This document shows, piece by piece, positions 52,279 through 61,573 of a DNA stretch of 64,000 nucleotides; positions within the stretch are counted from its first letter, which is position 1; every line of letters begins with the position of its first letter. The notes beneath the pieces were generated by a model that saw nothing but the letters and a program-made list of their open reading frames with translations, had not been told where the DNA came from and made no database searches. Source of the DNA: Bombilactobacillus bombi (GTDB taxonomy: Bacteria; Bacillota; Bacilli; Lactobacillales; Lactobacillaceae); NCBI RefSeq assembly GCF_964340835.1, contig NZ_OZ204251.1; one strand, written 5' to 3'. The translations under genes were made by a program, and so were the position numbers.

Positions 52279-52926
52279 ATGAATTTGAGATTATCTTTAC
52301 CAATATTAGCAGCTTTAGGCGTTTGTGTGGGATTAACGTCTGTATCAACTACCACTGTATTTGCACAAGATATTGTTGTCAGTCATCAAGAAAATCCTGA
52401 AATAGCTGTAACTGATAAAACAGTGAAAACTGCAGAACCAATTGTTGTTAATGCAGCAGCATTTGCGCCACAGCCTGCACCTGTTACAACGCTGGCACCT
52501 GTTCAAACTACTACAACCACAACGACTATCTTTTCTAATATAGATTTTGAAGATGTAGCGGCCGATTTTTCAGCAACTGATTTAACTCAGACAGCGCAAA
52601 AATATTTAGGAGTACCATATGTTTGGGGCGGAAGCACACCTAATGGTTTTGACTGTTCAGGTTTAGTGCAGTATACTGCTCGCGAAAATGGTATTAATTT
52701 GCCGCGTACTTCACAGCAACAAAGTACTTGTGGTACTTATGTACCATTGTCCCAGATTAAACCCGGAGATTTATTGTTTTGGGGAGATGTAGGAACAGCT
52801 GAGCATGTTGCAATTTATTTAGGTAATGGTCAATATATCCATGCTCCAGCACCTGGACAAAACGTAAAAGTTGGTAAGTTACAATGGTTTACTCCTTCTT
52901 TTGGCCGACGTTTAAATAACAACTAA
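52279..52926 (+). CDS. Secreted NlpC/P60 peptidoglycan hydrolase
   Basis: 215 residues. A signal peptide (MNLRLSLPILAALGVCVGLTS, cleavage near VFAQ, about residue 29) is followed by a Thr/Pro-rich linker (with TTTTTT) and the NlpC/P60 domain (about 105-215): catalytic Cys in GFDCSGLVQY, His in AEHVAIYLG, and QYIHAPAPG. Cleaves D-glutamyl peptide bonds in the wall. No LysM or SH3 domain. Secreted. Confidence 0.93.
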   Translation: MNLRLSLPILAALGVCVGLTSVSTTTVFAQDIVVSHQENPEIAVTDKTVKTAEPIVVNAAAFAPQPAPVTTLAPVQTTTTTTTIFSNIDFEDVAADFSATDLTQTAQKYLGVPYVWGGSTPNGFDCSGLVQYTARENGINLPRTSQQQSTCGTYVPLSQIKPGDLLFWGDVGTAEHVAIYLGNGQYIHAPAPGQNVKVGKLQWFTPSFGRRLNNN

Positions 52927-52938
52927 CAGGAGCTTTAA

Positions 52939-53136
52939 ATGTTACGAGTAATTGTTGGTATTGGCTTAATTATTATTGCGGTAGGACAAATTTTTTATGC
53001 CTTTCGTAACTTTCAAGAGGGATTCCATAAAAAAGATATTAATATTAGTCAATTAATGAAACTACTAGCTGCAATTACAGGTTTAATTGGAATTCTTTTA
53101 TTTGTATTAGGAATAATAATTTTAATACATCATTAA
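52939..53136 (+). CDS. Small membrane protein, function unknown
   Basis: 65 residues with two hydrophobic segments (about 3-20 and 40-62) separated by a basic polar stretch (FRNFQEGFHKKD). CAGGAGC lies just before the ATG, 12 bases behind the NlpC/P60 gene, so they are probably cotranscribed. Not recognised. Confidence 0.75.
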   Translation: MLRVIVGIGLIIIAVGQIFYAFRNFQEGFHKKDINISQLMKLLAAITGLIGILLFVLGIIILIHH

Positions 53137-53174
53137 AAAAGCGATATCTCCCGAATAAGAGATATCGCTTTTTG
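53136..53174. terminator. Bidirectional terminator
   Basis: AAAAAGCGATATCTC and GAGATATCGCTTTTT form a perfect 15-base stem between convergent genes. Confidence 0.92.
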
Positions 53175-53178
53175 GAAA

Positions 53179-53652
53179 CTAAAATGCAGTTGCAGAAAAT
53201 AAATCAAATTCTATTTGATTGAAATCAAAAGTGGCTAGTTCGCTTAAGTGTAAATAACGAGTCACACTAGGTAAAAGCATTAAATTAATTTCGGATTGAT
53301 CATCATCTGGAATAACAGAAACAATTGGCGTATGAGTTGCGTAAGCGTAACCATACTCAAAAGCCATACCAGAATCTGGTTTTTGGGGCAAAAATAAGCC
53401 ACAAACAAAATCTGCACGATCAATACCAAACAAGTCATTACGAAAAGTTCCCATTTGCCAAGCTGGATCGGCAAGAGCTTCAGGATGCTGGCTAACATCA
53501 ATATTGTGATATTGATGTTCTAAGGGGCGAAAGGTATTTTCCCAGTCAACAGTGGGATTTTGTTTTAAAGCTTGTTGTCCTTTTTCCATAAATTCTTTTT
53601 CTTGTGTTGAAAACCAGGAACAAGCAAAATAAAGAATGTTCTTTTTAGTCAT
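53179..53652 (-). CDS. Nucleoside 2-deoxyribosyltransferase
   Basis: 157 residues from the ATG at 53652 behind GGAGA, the same length as the Lactobacillus leichmannii enzyme. Tyr in KNILYFACSWFS, Asp in RADFVCG (about residue 92) and the nucleophile Glu in SGMAFEYGYAYA (about 100) are in place. Swaps bases between deoxyribonucleosides for salvage. A characteristic lactobacillus enzyme. Confidence 0.94.
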   Translation of the reverse strand: MTKKNILYFACSWFSTQEKEFMEKGQQALKQNPTVDWENTFRPLEHQYHNIDVSQHPEALADPAWQMGTFRNDLFGIDRADFVCGLFLPQKPDSGMAFEYGYAYATHTPIVSVIPDDDQSEINLMLLPSVTRYLHLSELATFDFNQIEFDLFSATAF

Positions 53653-53797
53653 CTTTGTCTCCATTGTTTTTTATTTTATTATACATGAGACAAATAAATT
53701 ACGATAATAAATCTTAAAAATAATCAGGTGAATTTTAATTTTAGCAACATTAATGATACAGTAAACTAAGTATAATAATAATAGGAGTTTTATAAAT

Positions 53798-54625
53798 ATG
53801 AAATATAAATTAGTTGCAAGTGACTTAGATGAAACATTACTAAATGACGAAAAACACGTCGGTCAAAAAACGCAGGAAGCAATTGCAATGGCCCGGGATT
53901 TGGGGGTTATTTTTGTTCCCAATACAGGTCGTGGTTTTACTTTAATTCATCAAACCTTATCAGAATTAAATTTAACCGAGGCCAGCAATGAATATGTTAT
54001 TTCTTTTAATGGCAGTGCAATTACTGAAAATAGAAATGAACGAGTAATTGCTAAAACATTGATGGATTTTGCCACAGTGAATACGTTATTTCAAGTAGGT
54101 GTAAAAAATAAAGCCACAATGCATATCTACACTCTAACAGATATTTATGTATATAATATCGAAAATGACGAAAAAAATTATCTTGATAAAATGGGATTTG
54201 CTTATCATGTTTTTGATGAGCCATCCTTAGATTTTTTACAAAATCAGCCTTTAATTAAAATGTTGTACAAAGATAAAGAACGAGCTAATCTTGATGATTT
54301 ACATTCACAAATTCCGCAAGATATTCTGACAGAAACTACCTGTACTTATTCGTCGAATCGATATATGGAATTTAATAAAGCGGGGATTAATAAGGGTAAG
54401 GGGCTATTAGAATTAGCTGAAATTTTAAATATTAAGCCTACTGAAATTATTGCCATTGGTGACAATACTAATGATTTGAGTATGATTAGAGTTGCAGGAT
54501 TAGGTGTAGCTGTTCAAAATGCTGCCAAAGAGGTTAAAGATGCTGCTAATTATGTAACATCTAATGATTATAATCATGACGCAGTGGCAGAAGTCATTAA
54601 GAAGTTTATCTTAACTAATAACTAA
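53798..54625 (+). CDS. Cof-type HAD phosphatase
   Basis: 275 residues. HAD motif I is ASDLDETLLND (residues 6-16), with the usual T/N at the cap hinge (VPNTGRG) and motif IV AIGDNTNDLSMIRVAG. Class IIB cap between about 85 and 190. Probable sugar or cofactor phosphatase; substrate unknown. A second member of the family is at 31413. GGAG precedes the ATG; the two-component genes follow 24 bases later. Confidence 0.92.
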   Translation: MKYKLVASDLDETLLNDEKHVGQKTQEAIAMARDLGVIFVPNTGRGFTLIHQTLSELNLTEASNEYVISFNGSAITENRNERVIAKTLMDFATVNTLFQVGVKNKATMHIYTLTDIYVYNIENDEKNYLDKMGFAYHVFDEPSLDFLQNQPLIKMLYKDKERANLDDLHSQIPQDILTETTCTYSSNRYMEFNKAGINKGKGLLELAEILNIKPTEIIAIGDNTNDLSMIRVAGLGVAVQNAAKEVKDAANYVTSNDYNHDAVAEVIKKFILTNN

Positions 54626-54649
54626 TTGATAGATGGGAAATGAGAACAC

Positions 54650-55372
54650 ATGAAATTACTAATGATTGAGGATAATAAATCTGTTTCAGAAATGATGTCA
54701 ATGTTTTTTCAAAAGGAAAATTGGGAAGTTATTTTTGCCTATGATGGTGATGAAGCAATAGAGTTATTTAATCAACATGCGCAAGAATGGGATGTCATTA
54801 CCTTAGATTTAAATTTGCCGGGCAAAGATGGGATGGAAGTAGCTAAAGAAATCCGTGATGTATCACAAACAGTACCGATTATCATGTTAACAGCACGCGA
54901 TTCTGAAAGTGATCAAGTTTTAGGATTAGAATATGCAGATGAATATGTTACCAAGCCTTTTAGTCCTATCACTCTAATTGCTCGTATTAAAGCCTTATAT
55001 CGGCGCTCAGGCTTACAAGAAGAACATAAAGCGCAAGAAAAAGCGCAAGAAAAAAAATTTGATATTCAAACTAAAAATTTTAAATTAAGTAGTGCAACTC
55101 GAGAAGCATACTTATTAGAGCAAGAAATTCCCGATTTGACACCTAAAGAGTTTGATTTGTTAAAGGCACTTTCTAGTAAACCTAAGCAAGTATTTACACG
55201 TGAACAACTGTTACAACAAGTTTGGGGTTATGATTATTTTGGTGATGAACGGACAGTTGATGCCCATATTAAAAAATTACGTCATAAAGTAGAACAAGTA
55301 GGTCCTCAAATTATACAAACTGTTTGGGGAGTAGGATATAAATTTGACGATTCGGACGTGCAAACTAAATGA
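54650..55372 (+). CDS. OmpR-type response regulator
   Basis: 240 residues. The receiver domain (about 1-120) has Asp in ITLDLNLPGKDG (about residue 53), the Thr in IIMLTARD and Lys in YVTKPFSP; a winged-helix effector domain (about 140-236) shows LTPKEFDLLKALSSKPKQVFTREQLLQQVWGYDY. The linker has a repeated acidic/Lys stretch (EKAQEKAQEKK). Cotranscribed with the histidine kinase. Target genes unknown. Confidence 0.94.
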   Translation: MKLLMIEDNKSVSEMMSMFFQKENWEVIFAYDGDEAIELFNQHAQEWDVITLDLNLPGKDGMEVAKEIRDVSQTVPIIMLTARDSESDQVLGLEYADEYVTKPFSPITLIARIKALYRRSGLQEEHKAQEKAQEKKFDIQTKNFKLSSATREAYLLEQEIPDLTPKEFDLLKALSSKPKQVFTREQLLQQVWGYDYFGDERTVDAHIKKLRHKVEQVGPQIIQTVWGVGYKFDDSDVQTK

Positions 55373-56838
55373 AGTTAATTTATCAATATATGCTCGGATT
55401 TTTAGTAGTTGTTGTTACTTGTTTGAGTATTATTGCTTTTGCTATTTATCACTACAGTGAAAATATGGCTTATCAACAGACTTGGATGCAGATGGAAGGA
55501 TATTCTGATAACTTACAGGCGATGGCACTCAGAGTAAATCCAGCAACTGGGAATATTCAAAATATAACTCCAGAAACTTTTGCTTCGGTGCAAGATGTTT
55601 TGGCCAATGAAAAAGTGACTTTTGCTATGTTTGACAAGCGCGGACATGAACTGTATCCTTCGGTTACTAATGAACCATCTTTTGATCATCGGACATGGAA
55701 ATTGTTAAACGCTGGTACCGTTATCCGAGAACGCAATAGTAATCATAATCAACAAGCACCTTTATTTCGTAAACATCCGATGACTTATATTATTAAACCT
55801 TGGTTTGATAAAGACAATAATTTAGTAGCAATTTTGTGGGTTGGGGCCGAAGTTTCGGCAGTGGAAACAAGTATTAATTCTATTAAAAATAATGTAATTT
55901 TGGCGTTTTTAATTTCGACAATTATTGCAGTCATTATGAGTTGGTTTTTAGCCAACTGGCAAGTTAAAAGAATTGATCGCTTAAGACGGGCAACAAAGCA
56001 AGTGGCTGCTGGTGATTTTAATGTTCAAATTACACAAAATGGGCGAGACGAAATTGATGATTTAGCTTCGGACTTTAATGAAATGACTCATTCGCTGCAA
56101 AAATCTGATGAAGAGATTGAACGTCAAGAACAGCGACGAAAAGATTTTATGGCCGATGCGGCTCACGAAATGCGCACACCATTAACAACAATTAATGGTT
56201 TGTTAGAAGGATTAGCTTACAATGCTATTCCGGAAGAATCACGTGATAAAAGCATTACTTTAATGCGGAATGAAACTAAACGGCTAATTCGCTTAGTCAA
56301 TGAAAATCTTGACTATGAAAAGATTAGAACTAATCAAATACCTCTGCATCAGAGAACTTTTGCCATTAAGTCACCTTTAGAAAATATTGTTTCGCAACTA
56401 ACTAAAAAAGCAGAAGCAGCTCAAGATCAACTTCAACTAATTGTGGATGAACAGGCTACAGTGTATGCAGATTATGATCGTTTTATTCAAATTATTTTTA
56501 ATATCACACAAAATGCAATTCAATTTACTAAAAATGGTACAGTCATAATTAAAGCCATACATGATTCTGATTTGGCGACAACAACTATTACTATTACTGA
56601 TAATGGTATTGGAATGAGTAAAGATCAAGTTAAAAATATTTGGGAAAGATATTATAAGGCCGATCCCTCACGTAAAAGTACTAAATATGGTGAATCTGGT
56701 TTAGGTCTAGCAATTGTTCATCAGTTAATGCAACAACATCAAGGTAAGATTAAAGTGCACAGTGAATTAAATGTTGGGACTACTTTTACGTTAATCTTTT
56801 ATGATGAAACAATTATTACAAAAAAGAAAGACAGTTAA
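55369..56838 (+). CDS. Sensor histidine kinase
   Basis: 489 residues. An N-terminal membrane helix (about 7-28), an extracytoplasmic sensor (30-175), a second helix (about 180-202), HAMP (205-255), then the HisKA domain with phosphorylated His in MADAAHEMRTPLTTI (about residue 265) and the HATPase with NITQNAIQF, DNGIGMS and GESGLGLAI. Starts inside the response regulator stop (ATGA). Position ahead of ltaS (opposite strand) may suggest envelope sensing, but this is only context. Confidence 0.94.
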   Translation: MKLIYQYMLGFLVVVVTCLSIIAFAIYHYSENMAYQQTWMQMEGYSDNLQAMALRVNPATGNIQNITPETFASVQDVLANEKVTFAMFDKRGHELYPSVTNEPSFDHRTWKLLNAGTVIRERNSNHNQQAPLFRKHPMTYIIKPWFDKDNNLVAILWVGAEVSAVETSINSIKNNVILAFLISTIIAVIMSWFLANWQVKRIDRLRRATKQVAAGDFNVQITQNGRDEIDDLASDFNEMTHSLQKSDEEIERQEQRRKDFMADAAHEMRTPLTTINGLLEGLAYNAIPEESRDKSITLMRNETKRLIRLVNENLDYEKIRTNQIPLHQRTFAIKSPLENIVSQLTKKAEAAQDQLQLIVDEQATVYADYDRFIQIIFNITQNAIQFTKNGTVIIKAIHDSDLATTTITITDNGIGMSKDQVKNIWERYYKADPSRKSTKYGESGLGLAIVHQLMQQHQGKIKVHSELNVGTTFTLIFYDETIITKKKDS

Positions 56839-56857
56839 TAATGATTAGATAATATAT

Positions 56858-56896
56858 TTAAAAGGCTGAGACAATTGTTGGTCTCAGCCTTTTAAG
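56858..56896. terminator. Bidirectional terminator between kinase gene and ltaS
   Basis: AAAAGGCTGAGAC and GTCTCAGCCTTTT form a perfect 13-base stem. Confidence 0.92.
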
Positions 56897-56906
56897 ATTT
56901 TATAAT

Positions 56907-59066
56907 TTATTTACTGGAAGGATTGCTATTAGTAGAATTATTCAATTGAGGAATTTCGTAAAGGGCAGCATTGTTATTTTGAAGTTCTGGAGCATTAGTT
57001 TTATAAAGTCCCGTTGTGGACTTATTACCATTTTTGGAAAAAAGACTGGTCGAGTGTTCACCTAAGTTATTGCGAATTTTTAACAGCTGCTGATATTGAT
57101 TTTGGTAATTATAATTTTTAGGATTAACAGGTTTAAAACCGGCAGGTGTGTAAAAACGTAATAAGTTGGTTTTATTAATCATATCAGATAGTTCTAATTC
57201 ATTAACTTTTTGCTGAGAAATTTTTTGAAGTCGTTTTTGAATGAGCGGATCGGGATTGGTTAAAAGTTCACCATTACTATTTTGATAAATCGTTAATTTG
57301 TCATTATTACTATTTACTACAGTGTATTTAGGTGTAACGAAGGAATGATTACGGAAAATAACATTTTGATTATGCTGAGGTGATAATAAATCTGTTCCCA
57401 TAAAGATATATGGCTTAGTATTGACACCTAAAAGATGTAATAAAGTAGGTAAGGCATCAATTTCACCACCATATTGCTTTTGAATGCCACCTTTCAGTCC
57501 AGGCATATGAATCATGAAAGGCACTCGTTGTAATTGTAAGTGATCAAATGTAGTCCAGGTATCAGGGTCACGATTTAATAAAGGAGCTAGTGCTTTTTCA
57601 TCACCTTCGTTCAGACCAAAGTGATCACCATATAAGACAACGATGGAATTATTATATAAACCACTAGCTTTTAAGTAATCAAAAAATTCACGCAAAGCTT
57701 CATCGAGATAATGTGCTGTAGCAAAATAATTATTAACCATAGTATTAGGGGTATCAGGCTTTTCAAAGCCCTCAGTATCAGTATCTGATAGTTCATAAGG
57801 GTTGTGGTTAGTCACTGTTAAAAATTTGGCATAAAATGGTTGTTGCAGCTGCTCTAAATATTTAACACTTTCAGAAAAGAGTAATTTATCTTTACTGCCC
57901 CAATAAGTGTTACTGTCAGCAGTTTGTTGGTAATATTTTTGATCAAAGAAATAATGATAGCCCATATTTTTATAAACAGTATCACGACTCCAAAATGATC
58001 CAATATTACCATGAAAAACTGCACTCGTGTAGCCTTGCTGTTGATCTAAGATGGCAGGTGCTGCTTGAAAAGTGTTATTAGTACCTAAACTAGTAAAGAA
58101 AGATCCCTCAGGTAAACCAAATAAACTGGTTTCTAACATTGTTTCAGCATCACTAGTTTTGCCTTGACCCACCTCATGGAAAAAATTGGAAAACGATAAG
58201 GTATTATCATCATGATATAAACTATTGAGAAAGGGCGTTACTTCTTGATCTTTAACCTTGCTATCAATTAAAAACTGTTGAAAGCTTTCTAAGTGGATGA
58301 TGATCACATTTTTGCCGCGTCCTACACCAGCATATTGGGGATTAGGCGCAGCATAATTTTGATTAACAAATTTTAAAACTGGATCCATACTAGTGCCTTG
58401 TGCTCCTGAACGCAACGAATTGCTCTGAGCAGTTTTCAAACCATCATAAGTTAAAAAGGAATTTAGTCCTAAGTACTTGACAATATAAGTTCGATCAAAA
58501 GTACGCACTAGTAATTGAGGTCGACTTAATTCAGCCAAAAATAAGTTTAAGACTAAACCAAATAAAGCTATACTAGTTACTGTAAAAGCTTGTAAGCGAC
58601 TGTAAGGCCGATGGTCAATCTTGATTTTTTTGGTAAAGAATAAAATGATTATAACGGCAAAATCCACAAAGTAAATCCAATCATGAACCTGAGCCATCGC
58701 GATGGCGCTACTGCCAAGACCTTTAGAAACCTTACCAACACTCATAATAGTATTAAAACTAATAAAATCATTAAATTCGCGATAATACAAAATGTTGCTG
58801 TATAACAAAATAGTTTCTAAAAGATAAATAATCGTTGCGGTAATATAAGTTGTGCTAGGCTTTTTAAAATATAAGGTTAGACTCATCAATAAAAGCGTCG
58901 AAGCAATCGGATTGAGAATCATTAGAAAATGCTGTAATGGATCCATTGCTCCCATATTAAAGTCCAAATAATACGCAATAACTGTTTTGATCCAAATAAA
59001 AATCACTAATAATAAAATCCAACCAGTACGCTGTTTTAAAAGTTGTTTTAATTTCGTTGTCATCAT
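56907..59066 (-). CDS. ltaS: Lipoteichoic acid synthase (LtaS family)
   Basis: 719 residues. Five N-terminal membrane helices (about 12-32, 40-63, 72-92, 120-145, 160-180) are followed by an extracytoplasmic sulfatase-like domain (about 245-600). The catalytic Thr is in GQGKTSDAETM, and metal-binding residues are in IIIHLESFQQF and VVLYGDHFGLNEG. Polymerises glycerol phosphate from phosphatidylglycerol. C-terminal tail is Asn/Ser-rich. The gene stands alone on the minus strand. Confidence 0.93.
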   Translation of the reverse strand: MMTTKLKQLLKQRTGWILLLVIFIWIKTVIAYYLDFNMGAMDPLQHFLMILNPIASTLLLMSLTLYFKKPSTTYITATIIYLLETILLYSNILYYREFNDFISFNTIMSVGKVSKGLGSSAIAMAQVHDWIYFVDFAVIIILFFTKKIKIDHRPYSRLQAFTVTSIALFGLVLNLFLAELSRPQLLVRTFDRTYIVKYLGLNSFLTYDGLKTAQSNSLRSGAQGTSMDPVLKFVNQNYAAPNPQYAGVGRGKNVIIIHLESFQQFLIDSKVKDQEVTPFLNSLYHDDNTLSFSNFFHEVGQGKTSDAETMLETSLFGLPEGSFFTSLGTNNTFQAAPAILDQQQGYTSAVFHGNIGSFWSRDTVYKNMGYHYFFDQKYYQQTADSNTYWGSKDKLLFSESVKYLEQLQQPFYAKFLTVTNHNPYELSDTDTEGFEKPDTPNTMVNNYFATAHYLDEALREFFDYLKASGLYNNSIVVLYGDHFGLNEGDEKALAPLLNRDPDTWTTFDHLQLQRVPFMIHMPGLKGGIQKQYGGEIDALPTLLHLLGVNTKPYIFMGTDLLSPQHNQNVIFRNHSFVTPKYTVVNSNNDKLTIYQNSNGELLTNPDPLIQKRLQKISQQKVNELELSDMINKTNLLRFYTPAGFKPVNPKNYNYQNQYQQLLKIRNNLGEHSTSLFSKNGNKSTTGLYKTNAPELQNNNAALYEIPQLNNSTNSNPSSK

Positions 59067-59153
59067 TAATACTTTTCTCTCCAGATAAGTTATCTGTTAA
59101 TATAAATTCAATTCTAACATTTTATTAGGTTAAATAGCCACAGAGGGACTAAT

Positions 59154-59774
59154 ATGATTTTTTTGAACTCAATCTATCAACAAGTATATTTCCAATATTC
59201 TGACAAAATCAATCATTTTCCTTTAATTAGATTGATATTTTATAGCTTAGATAAAACAATCTTTTATTTTCTGCTCTTTTTAATAATTAGAGTGGTTTAT
59301 TTGTTGATCAAAAGAAAAAAATCGAATTGGAAACATGAAATACTTCTGAGTGTTTTTACCATTTATTTATTGCTGTTATTTTTTCTAACCGTTTTTCGAC
59401 ATGGTTATTTTCCTTGGGATTTTCATTTTTACTGGCATCGTTCTTTATCCAATATTAATTTTCAGCCATTAGTGCAAACTTTTAAATTAACGACCGGAAC
59501 ATCAATTCTTGATTTTATATATAATTTTGGCGGTAATATTGCATGGTTTATTCCTTGGGGCTTGGGACTGCCACTATTAAATCCATTAAAAATTAATTTC
59601 AGTAAAACAGTATTTTCAGGAATGTTGCTTTCTGTATTGATAGAAAGTTTGCAATTCGTTTTATTTACTGGTGTAAGTGACATTGACGATATTATTTTTA
59701 ATACAGTAGGTGCAGCTATTGGTTATGCTTGCTTTGCTTTATATCAAACTTTCATGAAAAAAATTAAAAAATAG
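59154..59774 (+). CDS. VanZ-like membrane protein
   Basis: 206 residues with about five membrane segments. The VanZ-like core shows FRHGYFPWDFHFYW, NFGGNIAWFIPWGLGLPL and a SVLIESLQFVLFTGVSDIDDIIFNTVGAAIGYA stretch with the conserved E-x-x-Q and D-x-D-D residues. Role not known. Divergent from ltaS. No good ribosome site; GAGGGAC lies about 9 bases before the ATG. Confidence 0.88.
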   Translation: MIFLNSIYQQVYFQYSDKINHFPLIRLIFYSLDKTIFYFLLFLIIRVVYLLIKRKKSNWKHEILLSVFTIYLLLLFFLTVFRHGYFPWDFHFYWHRSLSNINFQPLVQTFKLTTGTSILDFIYNFGGNIAWFIPWGLGLPLLNPLKINFSKTVFSGMLLSVLIESLQFVLFTGVSDIDDIIFNTVGAAIGYACFALYQTFMKKIKK

Positions 59775-59867
59775 CTTAGTTAATTGTCGAGTTTACAAAA
59801 AACACCTGACAATTTGAGTAGTAGTAGTTTAAAATAGTCAATGAAGATAATAATTTAGGAGGAAACT

Positions 59868-61208
59868 ATGGCACATATTAAATTTGATGCATCCAAATTA
59901 GGAAAATTTGTTCATGATAATGAACTAAAGGAAATGCAGCCACTGGTTACAGCAGCTGATCAAGAATTACGAGCTGGTACAGGTGCCGGCCATGATTTTC
60001 GGGGTTTTATTGACTTACCTGTTGATTATGATAAGAAAGAATTTGCTCGGATTAAAAAAGCTGCCCAAAAAATTCAATCTAATTCTGAAGTTTTTGTTGG
60101 TATTGGTATTGGGGGTTCATATTTAGGCGCTCGGGCCGCAATTGATTTTTTAAGTAGCAGTTTTTATAATATTCACAATGATCGCCAAGTTCCAGAAGTT
60201 TATTTCTGTGGAAATTCCATTAGTCCTAATTATTTAGCTGATTTACTTGCAGTTATTGGTGATCGTGATTTCAGTATTAATGTCATTTCTAAATCAGGTA
60301 CAACTACAGAACCATCTATTGCTTTTCGAATTTTGAAGGCTAAATTAATTGAGAAATACGGCGAAGAGGGTGCTAAAGAACGGATTTTTGCTACAACTGA
60401 CCGGGCTAAAGGTGCTTTGAAGACCGAAGCTGATGCTGAAGGTTATGAAGAATTCGTAGTTCCTGATGATATTGGGGGTCGTTTTTCCGTTCTCTCTGCT
60501 GTAGGGTTATTGCCAATTGCAGTTGCTGGTATTGACATTGATCAATTAATGCAAGGTGCTGCTGCAGCTCGGAGTGACTATAATGTTGCTGACTTAGATC
60601 AAAATGAAGCTTATCAATATGCAGCTTTAAGAAATATTTTATATCGAAAAGGTTATACAACAGAATTATTAGAAAACTATGAACCTAATTTGCAATATTT
60701 TGGTGAATGGTGGAAACAATTAATGGGTGAATCTGAAGGCAAAGATCAAAAAGGTATTTTCCCGGCTTCTGCCAATTTTTCCACTGATTTACATTCTCTT
60801 GGACAATATATTCAAGAGGGACGTCGTAATTTAATGGAAACAGTGATTATGATTGATAATCCACGTCACGATGTTACTATTCCAGCAGAAGCTGGTAATC
60901 TTGATGGTTTGCAATATCTAGAAGGTAAGTCTATGGATTACGTGAATAAGCGTGCTTATGAAGGAGTAGTTTTGGCCCATACTGATGGTGGTGTCCCGGT
61001 AATGAGCGTTCATATTCCTGAACAAAATGCTTATACGTTAGGTTACTTGATTTACTTCTTTGAAATTGCAGTAGCTATTTCAGGTTATTTAAATGGCATT
61101 AACCCATTTAATCAACCTGGTGTTGAAGCTTATAAGAAGAACATGTTCGCATTATTAGGTCGTCCTGGATATGAAGAATTAGGTGAACAATTAAATAAGC
61201 GGCTATAA
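59868..61208 (+). CDS. pgi: Glucose-6-phosphate isomerase
   Basis: 446 residues of the short, bacterial type. The SIS-fold VGIGIGGSYLGARAA (about residue 75), SKSGTTTEPSIAFRI, the catalytic Glu in LMGESEGKDQKG and FEIAVAISGYLNGINPFNQPGVEAYK are present. Interconverts glucose- and fructose-6-phosphate. TAGGAGG precedes the ATG. Not part of the cggR operon. Confidence 0.98.
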   Translation: MAHIKFDASKLGKFVHDNELKEMQPLVTAADQELRAGTGAGHDFRGFIDLPVDYDKKEFARIKKAAQKIQSNSEVFVGIGIGGSYLGARAAIDFLSSSFYNIHNDRQVPEVYFCGNSISPNYLADLLAVIGDRDFSINVISKSGTTTEPSIAFRILKAKLIEKYGEEGAKERIFATTDRAKGALKTEADAEGYEEFVVPDDIGGRFSVLSAVGLLPIAVAGIDIDQLMQGAAAARSDYNVADLDQNEAYQYAALRNILYRKGYTTELLENYEPNLQYFGEWWKQLMGESEGKDQKGIFPASANFSTDLHSLGQYIQEGRRNLMETVIMIDNPRHDVTIPAEAGNLDGLQYLEGKSMDYVNKRAYEGVVLAHTDGGVPVMSVHIPEQNAYTLGYLIYFFEIAVAISGYLNGINPFNQPGVEAYKKNMFALLGRPGYEELGEQLNKRL

Positions 61209-61256
61209 CTATTAAGCATAAAAGTGCAGAGATATAATTTTATTGAAGACTATTGT

Positions 61257-61294
61257 TAAAAGAGGACGGAACGATGAGTTTCGTCCTCTTTTAA
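61257..61294 (+). terminator. Terminator after pgi
   Basis: AAAAGAGGACG and CGTCCTCTTTT form a perfect 11-base stem. Confidence 0.9.
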
Positions 61295-61359
61295 CTTTAA
61301 ATAGTAAAAGTCTATTAGGACGTGTATAATTAGTCAAAAAGATGAATAGGGGAAGGTTA

Positions 61360-61533
61360 ATGAAAGATGATAAATATAAATTGGTAGTTTCGCCCAACAG
61401 TCTAAAAGTAAAATCAGACGTGTTGTTTACTATCTCTAAGCCCTTAGTTCTTAAAGTTAATGAACAAACTGGGGAAGTTAAATTTTATTTAGAGGCAAGT
61501 GATTTAGAAAAAATTAAAAAATTCCCCAATTAA
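61360..61533 (+). CDS. Small conserved-looking protein, function unknown
   Basis: 57 residues from the ATG at 61360, with GGGGAAGG upstream. A soluble, charged, probably beta-rich protein (KYKLVVSPNSLKVKSDVLFTIS, then LKVNEQTGEVKFYLEASDLEKI). No domain recognised. Supported by the ribosome site and by terminators on both sides. Confidence 0.65.
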   Translation: MKDDKYKLVVSPNSLKVKSDVLFTISKPLVLKVNEQTGEVKFYLEASDLEKIKKFPN

Positions 61534-61568
61534 AAAACTCCTGATTATTAAAATCATGGAGTTTTTTT
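61532..61568. terminator. Bidirectional terminator
   Basis: AAAAAACTCC-TGA and TCA-TGGAGTTTTTT arms between the small gene and the convergent GT2 gene. Confidence 0.88.
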
Positions 61569-61573
61569 CTGAA

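Noticed and set aside
60406..60660. 84-codon minus-strand frame inside pgi
   Set aside because: A Gln/His-rich shadow frame of a highly conserved enzyme gene.
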